A stretch of DNA of 64,000 nucleotides, taken from positions 434,001 through 498,000 of the forward strand of contig NZ_BBOJ01000001.1 of assembly GCF_000974445.1 (NCBI RefSeq), given 5' to 3'. This document shows positions 22,179-31,017 of the stretch, piece after piece. This DNA is from Lentzea aerocolonigenes (GTDB taxonomy: Bacteria; Actinomycetota; Actinomycetes; Mycobacteriales; Pseudonocardiaceae). The notes below the pieces were generated by a model. The model did no database searches. It was given only the letters and a program-made list of their open reading frames with translations, and had not been told where the DNA came from. Positions within the stretch are counted from its first letter, which is position 1. Every line of letters starts with the position of its first letter. The translations under genes were made by a program, and so were the position numbers.

Positions 22179-24968
22179 TCACGACTGCGCGGCCGCGACC
22201 ACGGCGGCCACGGTCATCGCGCTGCCCCGTGCGAAGTGCTCGTCGTAGGCCTCTTCACCGAGGGCCTGCCGACACAGCGCCACGCACTGGTCGTGCGACG
22301 CGGCGAAGTTCGCCGACCCGAACAGCGGCAGCCCGACCGACTGCCACACCCGGTCGGCCCCGCCCAGCAGCAGTGCGGCGTGCGTCGCGGACCCGGTGAC
22401 CACCGAGATCAACGCCAGCAGCTCCACCGACACCGCGATGCCGAGCAGGTCGTTGAACTTCTCCTTGATGCGCAACGAAGAAGTAGCCAGCTCACGAGCC
22501 TGGGCGACATCACCGCGTCCCATTGCGACGAAAGCGAGGACGTACAACGCGTACGCGCGCGCCCACAGCTCACCGTGCTCCTCACACACGGACCGGGCCT
22601 CGGTGCACAGCGCCGCCGCCCGGTCGAAGTCGCCGCTGAACGCCACGGTGATCGCCAGCGCCACCCGAGCCATGATCACGTTGCTGTCGAGGTGCCCCAG
22701 TTCGGAGTGCTTGCGGTCGGCCTCGCGCAGCAGCGACGCGCCCAGCGACAGGTCGTCGTCGAACACCGCCGCCGCACCCTGCACGTAGGTCGCGTAGGCG
22801 TCGGCGTCCGTGTCGTCCAGCAGCGCGGCCTCGGCGCGGCAGCCCTCCAGCAACGCCGGCACCGCGGAGGTGTTGCCCTGCAACGTCGCCACGTACCCGG
22901 CGACCCACAGGGCCTTGCACCGCGCCCGCGACGGCTCCGTCTCGAGCGACAGCGCCCAGTTGAGCCAGTGCCGTCCCTCGGCGAACCGGCCGCAACCCAC
23001 CCAGTAGAACCACAGCGTCCCCGCGAGTCGCAGGCCCGCGTCGGCCTGGCCGGGTGTCGTCAACGAGTACTCCAGTGCGGCACGCAGGTTGCCGCGTTCG
23101 GCCGTCATCGCCTCGACGGTCGCGGACTGCCGTGGCGTGAACCAGGCCCGCTCGCCCTGTTCGGCAATGCGCGCGTACCAGTCACGATGGCGTGCCTTCA
23201 GCCGTGGCTCGTCATCGCCCGCACGCAACCGCGTCTGCCCGTACTGCCGCATGGTTTCCAGCAGCCGATAGCGCGCCACGCCTCCGTGTTCCTCGCGCAG
23301 CAGCACGGACTTGTCGACCAGCCCGTCGACCGCGTCGAACATGTAGTCGGCGGTCAGCGAGTCGTCCGAGCACACCGCCTCGGCCGCGGGCAGGTCGAAG
23401 CTGCCGGCGAAGACCGACGCCCGCGCCCAGAGCAGTTGCTCGCGCGGTGAACAGAGGTCGAAGCTCCAGTCCATCGTGGCGATCAGGGTCTGGTGCTGCG
23501 GCAACGCGGTCCGGCCGCCGTCGGTCAGCACCCGGAACCGGTCGTCCAGCCGTTCCAGCAGTTGTGCCGGCGTCAGCGCGCGCACCCGCAACGCGGCCAT
23601 CTCGATCGCGAGCGGGATGCCGTCCAGCCGTCGGCACAGGTTCGCGACGGCCTGCTCGTTCGCGCCCGTGATGACGAACGAGCCGGGGACCGCCGCGTCT
23701 GCGCGTTGGGCGAACAACGTCGCCGCCGGATACGGCACGGACAACGGCGCGACAGACAGCACCTGCTCGCCGTAGACGCGTAGCGCGCGCCGGGACGTGG
23801 CGATGACACGGAGCTTTGGCGCCACACGCAGCAGCGTGTCGACCAGCACTGCGCAGTGGTCCACGACGTGTTCGCAGTTGTCCAGCACCAGCAACGCGTC
23901 CCGGTCGGCGAGGAACTCGGTGAGCACGGTCAGCTGTCCGCGTCCGGTCTGGTCGACCACGCCCAGCGCCTCGGCCACGGTGTGCGGGACCAGCGCCCGG
24001 TCGCGCAACGCCGCCAGCTCGACGAGCCACACACCGTCCGGCGGGTGCTCACCACGTGCCACGTGCAGCGCGAGGCGCGTCTTGCCCACGCCACCGACTC
24101 CGATCAACGTGACCAGCCGGTGCTGCGTGATCAGCTCCGCCACGTGTGCGGTCTCCGGGCGGTCGACGAAGCTCGACCGGTCGGCCGGCAGGTTGCCGCG
24201 CACCACGACCGGAGCGCGTTCGGGCAGGTCAAGACGTGGATCAGCGGTCAGCACCGCCTGTTCGAGATCACGCAGCCTGGCGCTGGGCTCGATGCCCAGC
24301 TCGTCGATCAGCACGCCGCGGGCCCGCTGGAACGCGGCCAGCGACTCGGCCTGACGGCCACAGCGGTAGAGCGCGATCATCAGCTGTTCCCACAGCCGTT
24401 CGCGGAACGGGTGCTGGTCGACCAGCGAGTTCACCAGCGGCGCCACCGCGGCGTGCTCACCGAGCTCCAGCGAGGCCTCCATCAGGTCCTCGGTCGCGTC
24501 CATCCGCAGCTCGACGAGGCGTGCGGACTCCTGACGCGTCCACTCACCCGGACGACAGTCGGCCAGCGGATCACCCGTCCACAACGCGAGGGCTTCGCGC
24601 AGCAGCTTGGCGGACTCCAACGGCCCGTCGCTCTGCCGTGCTGCTGCGACGAGCGCTTCGAACCGTGCGACGTCAACGGTGTCTGCGGACGCGTTCAGCA
24701 CGTAACCGGGTTCGCGGGTGGTGATCAGCTCACCGAGCCCGGCGTCCCGGATCTGCCCGCGCAGCCGTGCGAGAAGGCTGTGCAGGGTCTTCGTGGCCGT
24801 GGGCGGCGCTTCCTCCGACCAGAGCGCGTCCACGAGCGCGCTTCTCGGCACCGTCTCCCCCGGCTTCAGGGCGAGGCGGGCCACGAGCGTCCGCTGTCCC
24901 GCGCTGCCGAGCTGGACTGCTCCGTTCGGTCCGGTGAGTTCGAGCGGTCCGAGCAGCCGGATGATCAC
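22179..24968 (-). CDS. AfsR/SARP-type regulator with BTAD, NB-ARC-like ATPase and TPR domains
   Basis: 929 residues from GTG 24968 (VIIRLLGPLELTGPNG, the usual family start; the frame runs 16 codons further to a TTG). Order: OmpR-type winged helix (1-95, AVQLGSAGQRTLVARLAL, LVDALW), BTAD helical domain (about 100-245), STAND/NB-ARC ATPase with P-loop GVGGVGKTRLA (about 290) and Walker B LLVLDNCEH (about 360), then TPR-like helices to the end. Such proteins activate secondary-metabolism or stress genes. It is divergent from a cytochrome P450 gene 57 bp away, which it may control. The rest of a biosynthetic cluster is not seen. Confidence 0.9.
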   Translation of the reverse strand: MIIRLLGPLELTGPNGAVQLGSAGQRTLVARLALKPGETVPRSALVDALWSEEAPPTATKTLHSLLARLRGQIRDAGLGELITTREPGYVLNASADTVDVARFEALVAAARQSDGPLESAKLLREALALWTGDPLADCRPGEWTRQESARLVELRMDATEDLMEASLELGEHAAVAPLVNSLVDQHPFRERLWEQLMIALYRCGRQAESLAAFQRARGVLIDELGIEPSARLRDLEQAVLTADPRLDLPERAPVVVRGNLPADRSSFVDRPETAHVAELITQHRLVTLIGVGGVGKTRLALHVARGEHPPDGVWLVELAALRDRALVPHTVAEALGVVDQTGRGQLTVLTEFLADRDALLVLDNCEHVVDHCAVLVDTLLRVAPKLRVIATSRRALRVYGEQVLSVAPLSVPYPAATLFAQRADAAVPGSFVITGANEQAVANLCRRLDGIPLAIEMAALRVRALTPAQLLERLDDRFRVLTDGGRTALPQHQTLIATMDWSFDLCSPREQLLWARASVFAGSFDLPAAEAVCSDDSLTADYMFDAVDGLVDKSVLLREEHGGVARYRLLETMRQYGQTRLRAGDDEPRLKARHRDWYARIAEQGERAWFTPRQSATVEAMTAERGNLRAALEYSLTTPGQADAGLRLAGTLWFYWVGCGRFAEGRHWLNWALSLETEPSRARCKALWVAGYVATLQGNTSAVPALLEGCRAEAALLDDTDADAYATYVQGAAAVFDDDLSLGASLLREADRKHSELGHLDSNVIMARVALAITVAFSGDFDRAAALCTEARSVCEEHGELWARAYALYVLAFVAMGRGDVAQARELATSSLRIKEKFNDLLGIAVSVELLALISVVTGSATHAALLLGGADRVWQSVGLPLFGSANFAASHDQCVALCRQALGEEAYDEHFARGSAMTVAAVVAAAQS

Positions 24969-25025
24969 GATTTTGGTCCTGTCGTCAGCCCCCGACAAAG
25001 GCTGGAACCGCGCCAAGATATCGCA

Positions 25026-26072
25026 ATGGAATTCGACCCGAGAATCAACGCCCAGCGCGTGACCGCGTATGCCGAGCTACGTGCGGTGTTGGCTGATCCG
25101 GTGACGTTCTCCTCCCGGAACATGGCAGGACCGCAGGTCGCGGCCGTGTCCGCACTGCTCCCGCCCGAGCAGCGGCGATTGCTGGAATTGATGTCATCGC
25201 TCAACGCGGCGGACGGCACCCGGCACGCCCGAATTCGTTCCGCAGCGAACCAGAAATTCACTCAAATGGCCGTGCGCCGAATGGCTGATCCAATTAGAGA
25301 GCGCGCACGGGCGTTGCTCGACGACTTGCCGGAGGAAGCGGACTTCGTGAGCGAGTTCGCCGCGCCGTTCGCGCTGGGCGTCGTCGCGGACGTGCTCGGT
25401 GTGCCGGAACGGGACTTCCCGCTGTTCCGCGAGTTCGTGGCGCCCGTGCTGGAACTGACCAGCGGCGAGGAGATCAGCGAGCGGGTGCTCGGGTCGTACT
25501 TCGCCGGGATGAACGAGTTCTGCGCCTACTTCGGGCGCTCGACCGCGTTCAAGGGCGGGCAGCTCTCCGAACAGGAACGGCTGTCGCTGTGCCTGGCGGT
25601 CGTCGTCGCCGGTACCGACTCGACGACGAACATGCTGTCCAGCGCGCTGCTGCGGCTCGACCGGCGAGAACGCCGACTCGGTGGCGTGGTGGAGGAGGTG
25701 GTGCGGCTCGACGCGCCGTTCATCGGCTTCTTCCGGACGGCGACCTGCCCGGTGACCACGGGCGGGGTCAAGATCGCCGAGGGCGACCACCTGTTCCTCG
25801 ACCACGCGGCGGGCAACCGCGACCCGCGCGTGTTTACCGAGGACTTCGACCCCGGCAGGCCGTCCGTGCCCGCACATCTGGGCTTCGGCCACGGCCCGCA
25901 CTACTGCCTCGGCGCCGGCCTGGCGCGACTGGAGGGCCGCATCGTCGCCGAAGAGCTGCTCGACCGCTCGTACGAGGTGATCGAGCAGCCCGGCGACGTG
26001 CGCTACCGCAGGCACCTGATCAGTCACGGGCCCGCGGCACTGCGGTTCAGACCAGGGCGGCGTCCAGCGTGA
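25026..26072 (+). CDS. Compact cytochrome P450
   Basis: 348 residues, shorter than the usual 395-410. Heme-ligand loop FGHGPHYCLGAGLARLEG with the Cys thiolate; I-helix AGTDSTTN; K-helix EEVVRLD (ExxR). The N-terminal A-helix region is shortened, and about ten residues are missing between the I and K helices compared with the second P450 here. Despite that, all catalytic motifs are intact. ATG 25026; no redox partner (ferredoxin) gene follows. It is divergent from the AfsR-like regulator, and its 3' end overlaps the osmC-type gene by 26 bp. Confidence 0.87.
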   Translation: MEFDPRINAQRVTAYAELRAVLADPVTFSSRNMAGPQVAAVSALLPPEQRRLLELMSSLNAADGTRHARIRSAANQKFTQMAVRRMADPIRERARALLDDLPEEADFVSEFAAPFALGVVADVLGVPERDFPLFREFVAPVLELTSGEEISERVLGSYFAGMNEFCAYFGRSTAFKGGQLSEQERLSLCLAVVVAGTDSTTNMLSSALLRLDRRERRLGGVVEEVVRLDAPFIGFFRTATCPVTTGGVKIAEGDHLFLDHAAGNRDPRVFTEDFDPGRPSVPAHLGFGHGPHYCLGAGLARLEGRIVAEELLDRSYEVIEQPGDVRYRRHLISHGPAALRFRPGRRPA

Positions 26073-26475
26073 TGTTCTCGACGGCCGCGAGCGCCTTGGA
26101 CACCGGGCAGTTCGCCTTGGCGCCCTCGGCGGCCTCGACGAAGGCCTCCTGGGTGAGACCCGGAACGTTGGCGCGCACGGTCAGGTGAATGGCCGTGATG
26201 CCCTGCCCGGCGACGAAGGTCACCTTGGCGTTGGTGTCGATGGAGGTGGGCGGCGTGCCGGCACCGGTCAGGCCGTGGGAGAGCGCCATGGAGAAGCAGG
26301 AGGAGTGCGCCGCGGCGATGAGCTCCTCCGGGCTGGTCTTGCCGCCGGCCTCCTCGGCACGCGCCTTCCAGTCGATGTCGAAGCTGCCGCTCTTGGACGT
26401 GTCGAGGTTGACGTTGCCCTTGCCCTCGATGAGAGAGCCTTCCCAGTGCGCGCTTGCCGATTGGGTGACTGCCAT
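26047..26475 (-). CDS. OsmC-family peroxiredoxin-like protein
   Basis: 142 residues. The two redox Cys are in SSCFSMALSHGL and in NCPVSKAL, as in OsmC organic hydroperoxide reductases, and the conserved TSPEELIAAAHSS segment is present. It should reduce organic peroxides in the cytoplasm using a thiol donor. ATG 26475 was selected because MAVTQSASAHWEGSL is the standard start; an upstream in-frame start would add 22 residues without homology. Convergent overlap with the P450 gene. Confidence 0.9.
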   Translation of the reverse strand: MAVTQSASAHWEGSLIEGKGNVNLDTSKSGSFDIDWKARAEEAGGKTSPEELIAAAHSSCFSMALSHGLTGAGTPPTSIDTNAKVTFVAGQGITAIHLTVRANVPGLTQEAFVEAAEGAKANCPVSKALAAVENITLDAALV

Positions 26476-26584
26476 GGTCTCCAAGTCCTTCTCGCACGAG
26501 CTCGAACGCCTTGATTCGAGCGGACACGACCACCCTTTCACGGGTTGGCGCGGAGATCACCCCGGGACTGGCACAGTCGGCGGG

Positions 26585-27490
26585 GTGGACGTCGTGCTGC
26601 CCCAGCGTGTTCGTGCAGGAGACCGGGTCCGTCTCGTTTCGCCGGCGAGTTTCCCGAGCGAGGAGGTGCTCGCCGAGGCCGTGCGGTGGCTCGAGGGCTG
26701 GGGGCTGGTCGTCGAGGTCGGAAAGCACGCCGTGGACCGCCACGGCTACATGGCGGGCCGGGACGAGGACCGGCTGGCCGACCTCAACGAGGCCTACCGC
26801 GACCCCGGGGTGCGCGCGGTGATCGCCACCACGGGCGGCGCGGGTGCGTACCGCATCGCCGACGGCATCGACTTCGCGGCGGTGCGGGCCGACCCCAAGC
26901 CGCTGGCCGGGTTCAGCGACATCACCAACCTGCACCTGGCGTTGTGGCGGCACTGCCGGGTCGCGGGGATCCACGGCTGTCTGTCCGGCACACGCTCGGC
27001 GTCCGCGACGCGGTCGTTGTTGATGGGGACCGAGCGCACCGTGCTGCACCGGGACCCGTCGGCGCTCACGGCGTCCGTCCGGGTGGCGGGTGTGGCCACG
27101 GGCAACCTCGTCGGCGGTCATCTCGGCACGATCGCCTGGTCGGTCGGCGCCGGGCTGCCCGATCTGGACGGCGCGATCATGTTCCTCGAAGCGCCGCGCG
27201 CGGTCGGGCTGGGGCACGTCGACCGGCAACTGACGCAACTCATCCGATCCGGCTCGTTGCGTGGAGTGCGTGGAGTCGCACTCGGGCGGTTCCCGGGGTT
27301 CGAGGACCACGTCGATCGCGGCTGGACCGTGGTCGACGTGCTGCGGGACCGCCTGACGACGTTGGACGTGCCGGTGATCGGTGGCATCGACGTCGGTCAC
27401 GGGGACAACTCGCTGTCCGCGCCCCTGGGACCGGTCGCGGAGCTGGACGTCGACGCGGGCACGCTCACCGTGGGCCCGGCCGTCCGCTGA
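26585..27490 (+). CDS. LD-carboxypeptidase (S66 family)
   Basis: 301 residues from GTG 26585. S66 signatures: VRLVSPASFPSEE at the start; the nucleophile Ser111 in LAGFSDITNLHLAL; a catalytic Glu in MFLEAPRAVG; and the His in GGIDVGHGDN. Members either remove D-Ala from murein tetrapeptides (LdcA) or cleave peptide-nucleotide antibiotics such as microcin C (MccF). No signal peptide, so cytoplasmic. Followed by a G/C-rich hairpin at 27534-27553. Confidence 0.9.
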   Translation: MDVVLPQRVRAGDRVRLVSPASFPSEEVLAEAVRWLEGWGLVVEVGKHAVDRHGYMAGRDEDRLADLNEAYRDPGVRAVIATTGGAGAYRIADGIDFAAVRADPKPLAGFSDITNLHLALWRHCRVAGIHGCLSGTRSASATRSLLMGTERTVLHRDPSALTASVRVAGVATGNLVGGHLGTIAWSVGAGLPDLDGAIMFLEAPRAVGLGHVDRQLTQLIRSGSLRGVRGVALGRFPGFEDHVDRGWTVVDVLRDRLTTLDVPVIGGIDVGHGDNSLSAPLGPVAELDVDAGTLTVGPAVR

Positions 27491-27533
27491 CAACGAAGAA
27501 GGCCAGGGCGGCTCAACTTCTGACGCGGGGGGT

Positions 27534-27553
27534 TTGGGGGGTCGTCCCCCCAA
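27534..27553 (+). terminator. Probable terminator of the LD-carboxypeptidase gene
   Basis: TTGGGGGG (27534-27541) pairs perfectly with CCCCCCAA (27546-27553) around a TCGT loop. The motif GGGGTCGTCCCCCC also occurs after the BCCT gene near 6750, so it may be a recurrent terminator type in this genome. Confidence 0.55.
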
Positions 27554-27566
27554 CATCATGGCGAAA

Positions 27567-27609
27567 CGAAGAACGGCCCACGCCCTTGGTGGGCGTGAGC
27601 CGTTCTTCG
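27567..27609 (-). terminator. Terminator of the tRNA-Gly gene
   Basis: A 19-bp stem with one mismatch: 27567-27585 (CGAAGAACGGCCCACGCCC) and 27591-27609. It begins directly after the encoded CCA end of the tRNA on the minus strand. It is symmetric and could also stop transcripts from the left. Confidence 0.8.
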
Positions 27610-27685
27610 TGGAGCGGATGACGAGACTCGAACTCGCGACCCTCACCTTGGCAAGGTGATGCGCTACCAACTGCGCTACATCCGC
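27610..27685 (-). tRNA. tRNA-Gly (anticodon GCC)
   Basis: Reading the minus strand: 7-bp acceptor stem GCGGATG/CATCCGC (5' end at 27685), D-arm AGCGCAGTTGGTAGCGC, anticodon arm CACCTTGCCAAGGTG with GCC, T-arm with GTTCGAGTC, discriminator T at 27613, and CCA encoded at 27610-27612. All stems pair. The gene stands alone and is followed by a strong terminator. Confidence 0.97.
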
Positions 27686-27728
27686 ACTGCTGTCTTGCTG
27701 CCTTACGGGAGAGAACTATACAGGAGGC

Positions 27729-28124
27729 TCAAACGGCGTCTCGACCGGGGGGCTGCAAACCGGCCAGCAGTTGATCTACCTCGGACAACTGCTCCTTGGG
27801 CCAGCGCCACTCCCACAGCGCCCGCACCTTGGGCAGCACGTCGCACGGCAGCCAGGCCGCGACCTCCTCGCGGAGGTCCCAGTCGTCGAACACGTGCTCG
27901 TAGAAGCTGATCAACGCCGCGTTCTCCAGGAACTGCTCCGGCTGGTGGAAGCACCAGTGCGCGAAGCCGTACGCGCGGCGCAGCACGTCGTCGTCCTGCT
28001 CGCGGTGGGCTTCCATCGCGAGTTGCGACAGCTCGGAGAAGAAGACGTGGCAGGACCACTCCTCGGTCTCGGCGACAGCACGAAGTTCCGGCACCAGTGC
28101 CGAAGCTCGTTCCCGCCAGTCCAC
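27729..28124 (-). CDS. Hypothetical acidic protein (DUF7674-like)
   Basis: 131 residues from GTG 28124 (VDWRERASALVPELRAV). All-helical, with many Trp and acidic residues: EEWSCHVFFSELSQLAMEAHRE, RRAYGFAHWCFHQPEQFLENAALISFYEHVFDDWDLREEVAAWL. The YEHVFDDW pattern resembles what I recall of DUF7674-type, possibly immunity-like proteins, but I am unsure of that name. No partner gene. 161 bp separate it from the divergent sigma factor gene. Confidence 0.65.
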   Translation of the reverse strand: MDWRERASALVPELRAVAETEEWSCHVFFSELSQLAMEAHREQDDDVLRRAYGFAHWCFHQPEQFLENAALISFYEHVFDDWDLREEVAAWLPCDVLPKVRALWEWRWPKEQLSEVDQLLAGLQPPGRDAV

Positions 28125-28286
28125 CACGCCCGTGACGATAGTCGCTCGATCTTCTTCGGCCGACCGTCCGACGCCCACATGTGACCGTCTCGTCACCGAT
28201 CGCTTTGCGCTGTTCGGCCCACTACGAACGGATGGTCTTGTGTATCGACCTGTTCTCATCGAGGAGCAGTTCTGGCCCCTTGTGGC

Positions 28287-29600
28287 ATGTTGAAGCCTGT
28301 GATGGTCGACGAGAACGAGGTCGACCGGGACCTGCTCGCCAGAGTGCGCGAGGGAGACGACTCGGCCTACGGCGAACTGTTCTCCCGGCATGCGGAGGCG
28401 ATTCGCCGCTTCTCGCTCAGGCACGTGCGTGAGGCGGCTGAGGCCGACGACCTCACGGCTGAGGCGTTTTTCCGCATGCTGCAGGCGATCCGCCGGGGCA
28501 GCGGCCCGACCGACCACGTCCGCACGTACCTCCTGACCGTCGCTCGCCGCGTCGCGTGGGAGTGGAGCGGACGGCGCCGGGACGTGCCGGTGGAGGACGA
28601 GGAGCTGGGTCGCCGCGTCGAGCCGGTGGGGGACAACGCGAACCGCCGGGTCGAGCACAACCTCATCACCAGAGCCTTCTCGAGCCTGCCCGAACGCTGG
28701 CGGGTCGTGCTGTGGCGCGTGGAGGTGGAGGGCGAGCGCCCCGCCACCGTGGCACCGCACTTCGGTCTTTCGCCGAACGCCATGTCGGCGTTGGCCCGCC
28801 GCGCGCGTGAGGGTCTGCGTGCGGCGTACCTGCAGGCGCACCTCGCCGCCGACGACGGGCGGTCGTCGTGCGCTGCGATCCGTTCCAAGCTCGGCACGTT
28901 CACCGCCGGTGGGGTCCAGGGCGTCGAGGAACGCCGGATCCGCGCCCACCTCGACACCTGTCCGTCCTGCTCGCAGCTCCACGCCGAGCTGAACGAGGTC
29001 TGCGCGACGCTGCGGGCCAACGCGGCGTTCCTGATCGTGCCGTCGACGCTGGGGCTCTCGTTCGCCGGGAAGCTGCTGATCAGCAAGACCAAGATGGCGC
29101 TCGCCGCGGCGAGCGTCGCGACGATCGGCCTGTTCGGGACGGTGGCCGCCGTGTTCAACGGCGGGCCGGGTGTCGCCGTGCTGCAGCCGGACCAGCACCC
29201 GGTGATCGCCCTCAGCACGTCCGGTTCGTCCAGTTCCGGCCACAGCCAGGAGATCGTGGTCGCGCCGCCGCCGGTCCAGCAGCAGGTCAAGCCGCAGGAG
29301 AACCTGGTGAACCCCGGCGGTGGGCAGCAGCTGGAGACGGTGCGCAAGACGACGTCCCAGGCGCCGCCGCCCGAGGAGCAGCGCAGGGAACCTCCGGGCG
29401 AGCGCGCGTTGCCGGTGACCCAGTCGTCCGGCTCGTCGGCGGTCAGCACGGCGTCCACGACGTCGCAGAACGTGAGGTCGCTGAACGCGCAGTCCTCGTC
29501 GTCCGGGGCACCGTCGCCGTCGTCCGTCCCCTGTTCGACTCCGCGGACGACCGAGACGACGGTCATGCTCTACCCGACGAAGCCCGGCACCAAGAACTGA
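28287..29600 (+). CDS. ECF-like sigma factor fused to zinc-finger, membrane helix and secreted tail
   Basis: 437 residues. Sigma region 2 (about 17-85, RHAEAIRRFSLRHV..DDLTAEAFFRMLQAI) and region 4 (about 125-180, LPERWRVVLWRVEVEG, LSPNAMSALARRAREGLR) are followed by an anti-sigma zinc finger (RRIRAHLDTCPSCSQLHAEL: HxxxCxxC), a transmembrane helix (MALAAASVATIGLFGTVAAVF) and a Pro/Ser/Gln-rich tail of about 145 residues outside the cell. The protein thus carries its own membrane tether, so proteolysis would be needed to free the sigma domain. ATG 28287 or ATG 28302 could be the start; neither has a strong ribosome binding site. Confidence 0.85.
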   Translation: MLKPVMVDENEVDRDLLARVREGDDSAYGELFSRHAEAIRRFSLRHVREAAEADDLTAEAFFRMLQAIRRGSGPTDHVRTYLLTVARRVAWEWSGRRRDVPVEDEELGRRVEPVGDNANRRVEHNLITRAFSSLPERWRVVLWRVEVEGERPATVAPHFGLSPNAMSALARRAREGLRAAYLQAHLAADDGRSSCAAIRSKLGTFTAGGVQGVEERRIRAHLDTCPSCSQLHAELNEVCATLRANAAFLIVPSTLGLSFAGKLLISKTKMALAAASVATIGLFGTVAAVFNGGPGVAVLQPDQHPVIALSTSGSSSSGHSQEIVVAPPPVQQQVKPQENLVNPGGGQQLETVRKTTSQAPPPEEQRREPPGERALPVTQSSGSSAVSTASTTSQNVRSLNAQSSSSGAPSPSSVPCSTPRTTETTVMLYPTKPGTKN

Positions 29601-29697
29601 CCGTGACGATCAAGCTCGGCACAGTTCACCCACAAGGCTCGGCCCGCGTTGGGTACGGTTTGTCCCTGGAACCCGAACGAGCGTGGGAGACGGGGAC

Positions 29698-30135
29698 ATG
29701 ACGCGGCTGGTGCGCGGTGCGGACGGGCGGATGTGGACTGTCCACAGCCGCATCGAGTGGCGCAACCCGGTGGAGTCCGACGACTTCGAGCACGACGTCA
29801 GCGGTGGTGCTCTGCCCGGCATCATGATGGCCGGGATGCTGGTTGTCATGGTGGTCGTGCTGATCGCCTGGACGCCCGAGCAGGTCGTGGTGCCCGCGTG
29901 GCTGATCCTCGCGCTGATCTTCCTGTTCGCCTTCTTCCCCGTCCGCTGGGCGCTGCGCCGGCCGCACACGCTGGTCGCGGAGAGCAAGGCCACGGCCGAC
30001 GAACTGCCGCCCGAGCGGTGGATCGGGCAGGTCAGGGGTCCGATGGCGGTCCGCCAGGAGGCCTCGCGGGTGGCTCGCACCATCGAGATGCACTCGCTGC
30101 CCGACGTCGAGGGCCCGCTGCAACCCGTCGACTGA
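29698..30135 (+). CDS. Two-helix membrane protein of unknown function
   Basis: 145 residues from ATG 29698 with GGGAGA upstream. The N-terminal 40 residues are cytoplasmic or extracytoplasmic (MTRLVRGADGRMWTVHSRIEW). Two membrane helices follow (IMMAGMLVVMVVVLIAW and VPAWLILALIFLFAFFPVRWAL), then a polar C-terminus (about 90-145). I recognise no family. It ends 15 bp before the Fpg/Nei glycosylase gene, so the two are probably one transcript. Confidence 0.75.
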   Translation: MTRLVRGADGRMWTVHSRIEWRNPVESDDFEHDVSGGALPGIMMAGMLVVMVVVLIAWTPEQVVVPAWLILALIFLFAFFPVRWALRRPHTLVAESKATADELPPERWIGQVRGPMAVRQEASRVARTIEMHSLPDVEGPLQPVD

Positions 30136-30150
30136 TGCGACACTGGACCG

Positions 30151-31017
30151 GTGCCCGAGCTACCCGAGGTAGAAGCACTGGTCCACCACCTGCGTGAGAA
30201 CGCGGTCGGCCGCACGGTGCACCGCGTCGACGTGGCGTCACTGCAGGTCCTCAAGACGTTCGACCCGCCGTGGACCGCGCTGCACGGCCAGGAGGTCGTG
30301 GCCGCGCACCGGCACGGCAAGCACCTGGACCTGGAGGTCGCGGACGGCCTCCACCTGGTCGTCCACCTCGCTCGCGCCGGGTGGCTGCGCTGGGCCGACA
30401 CCATGTCCGCGCCGCCGCCCAAGCAGGGCCGCGGTCCGCTCGCGCTGCGCGTGCACCTCGGGCCACCCGGTCAGGGGCCGGGCTTCGACCTGACGGAAGC
30501 AGGGACGAAGAAGGGGCTCGCGGCGTGGATCGTGCGCGACCCGAAGACCATCGCGAGCATCGCCAGGCTGGGCCCGGACGCGTTGGGCATCACCCGCACG
30601 CAGCTGGAGGACCTTTTCGCCAAGCGGACGGAACGGCTCAAGACCGCGCTCACCGACCAGGGCCTGATCGCGGGCATCGGCAACGCCTACTCCGACGAGA
30701 TCATGCACATGGCCCGCCTCTCGCCGTACGCGACGGCGGGCAAGCTCGACGAGGAGCAGCTGGACCGGCTGCACGAGGCCATGATCAGCACGCTCACCGA
30801 CGCGGTGGCGCGGTCGGTGGGCCAGGACGCCGCCCGGCTCAAGGGCGAGAAGCGGTCGGGCCTGCGGGTGCACGCGCGCACCGGGCTGCCTTGTCCCGTC
30901 TGTGGTGACACGGTGCGCGAGGTGTCGTTCGCGGACAAGGCGTTCCAGTACTGCCCGACGTGCCAGACCGGCGGCAAGCCGCTGGCCGACCGCCGGTTGT
31001 CCCGCCTGCTCAAGTGA
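30151..31017 (+). CDS. Fpg/Nei-family DNA glycosylase
   Basis: 288 residues from GTG 30151. The mature N-terminus PELPEVE gives the catalytic Pro and Glu of bifunctional base-excision glycosylase/AP lyases. A helix-two-turn-helix (TDQGLIAGIGNAYSDEIMHMARLSP) and a C-terminal zinc finger (CPVCG then CPTCQTGGKPLADRR) complete the fold. It removes oxidised bases. The MutM-type Lys and zinc-finger Arg are present in the expected places. It overlaps the convergent lutC gene by 8 bp. Confidence 0.92.
   Translation: MPELPEVEALVHHLRENAVGRTVHRVDVASLQVLKTFDPPWTALHGQEVVAAHRHGKHLDLEVADGLHLVVHLARAGWLRWADTMSAPPPKQGRGPLALRVHLGPPGQGPGFDLTEAGTKKGLAAWIVRDPKTIASIARLGPDALGITRTQLEDLFAKRTERLKTALTDQGLIAGIGNAYSDEIMHMARLSPYATAGKLDEEQLDRLHEAMISTLTDAVARSVGQDAARLKGEKRSGLRVHARTGLPCPVCGDTVREVSFADKAFQYCPTCQTGGKPLADRRLSRLLK

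Noticed and set aside
22179-26475. A secondary-metabolite gene cluster around the AfsR-like regulator and P450
   Set aside because: No PKS, NRPS, terpene or RiPP core genes are nearby; neighbours are housekeeping or stress genes.
27610-27685. tRNA-Gly as an attachment site of an integrated element
   Set aside because: No integrase, excisionase or direct repeat of the tRNA end was found on either side.
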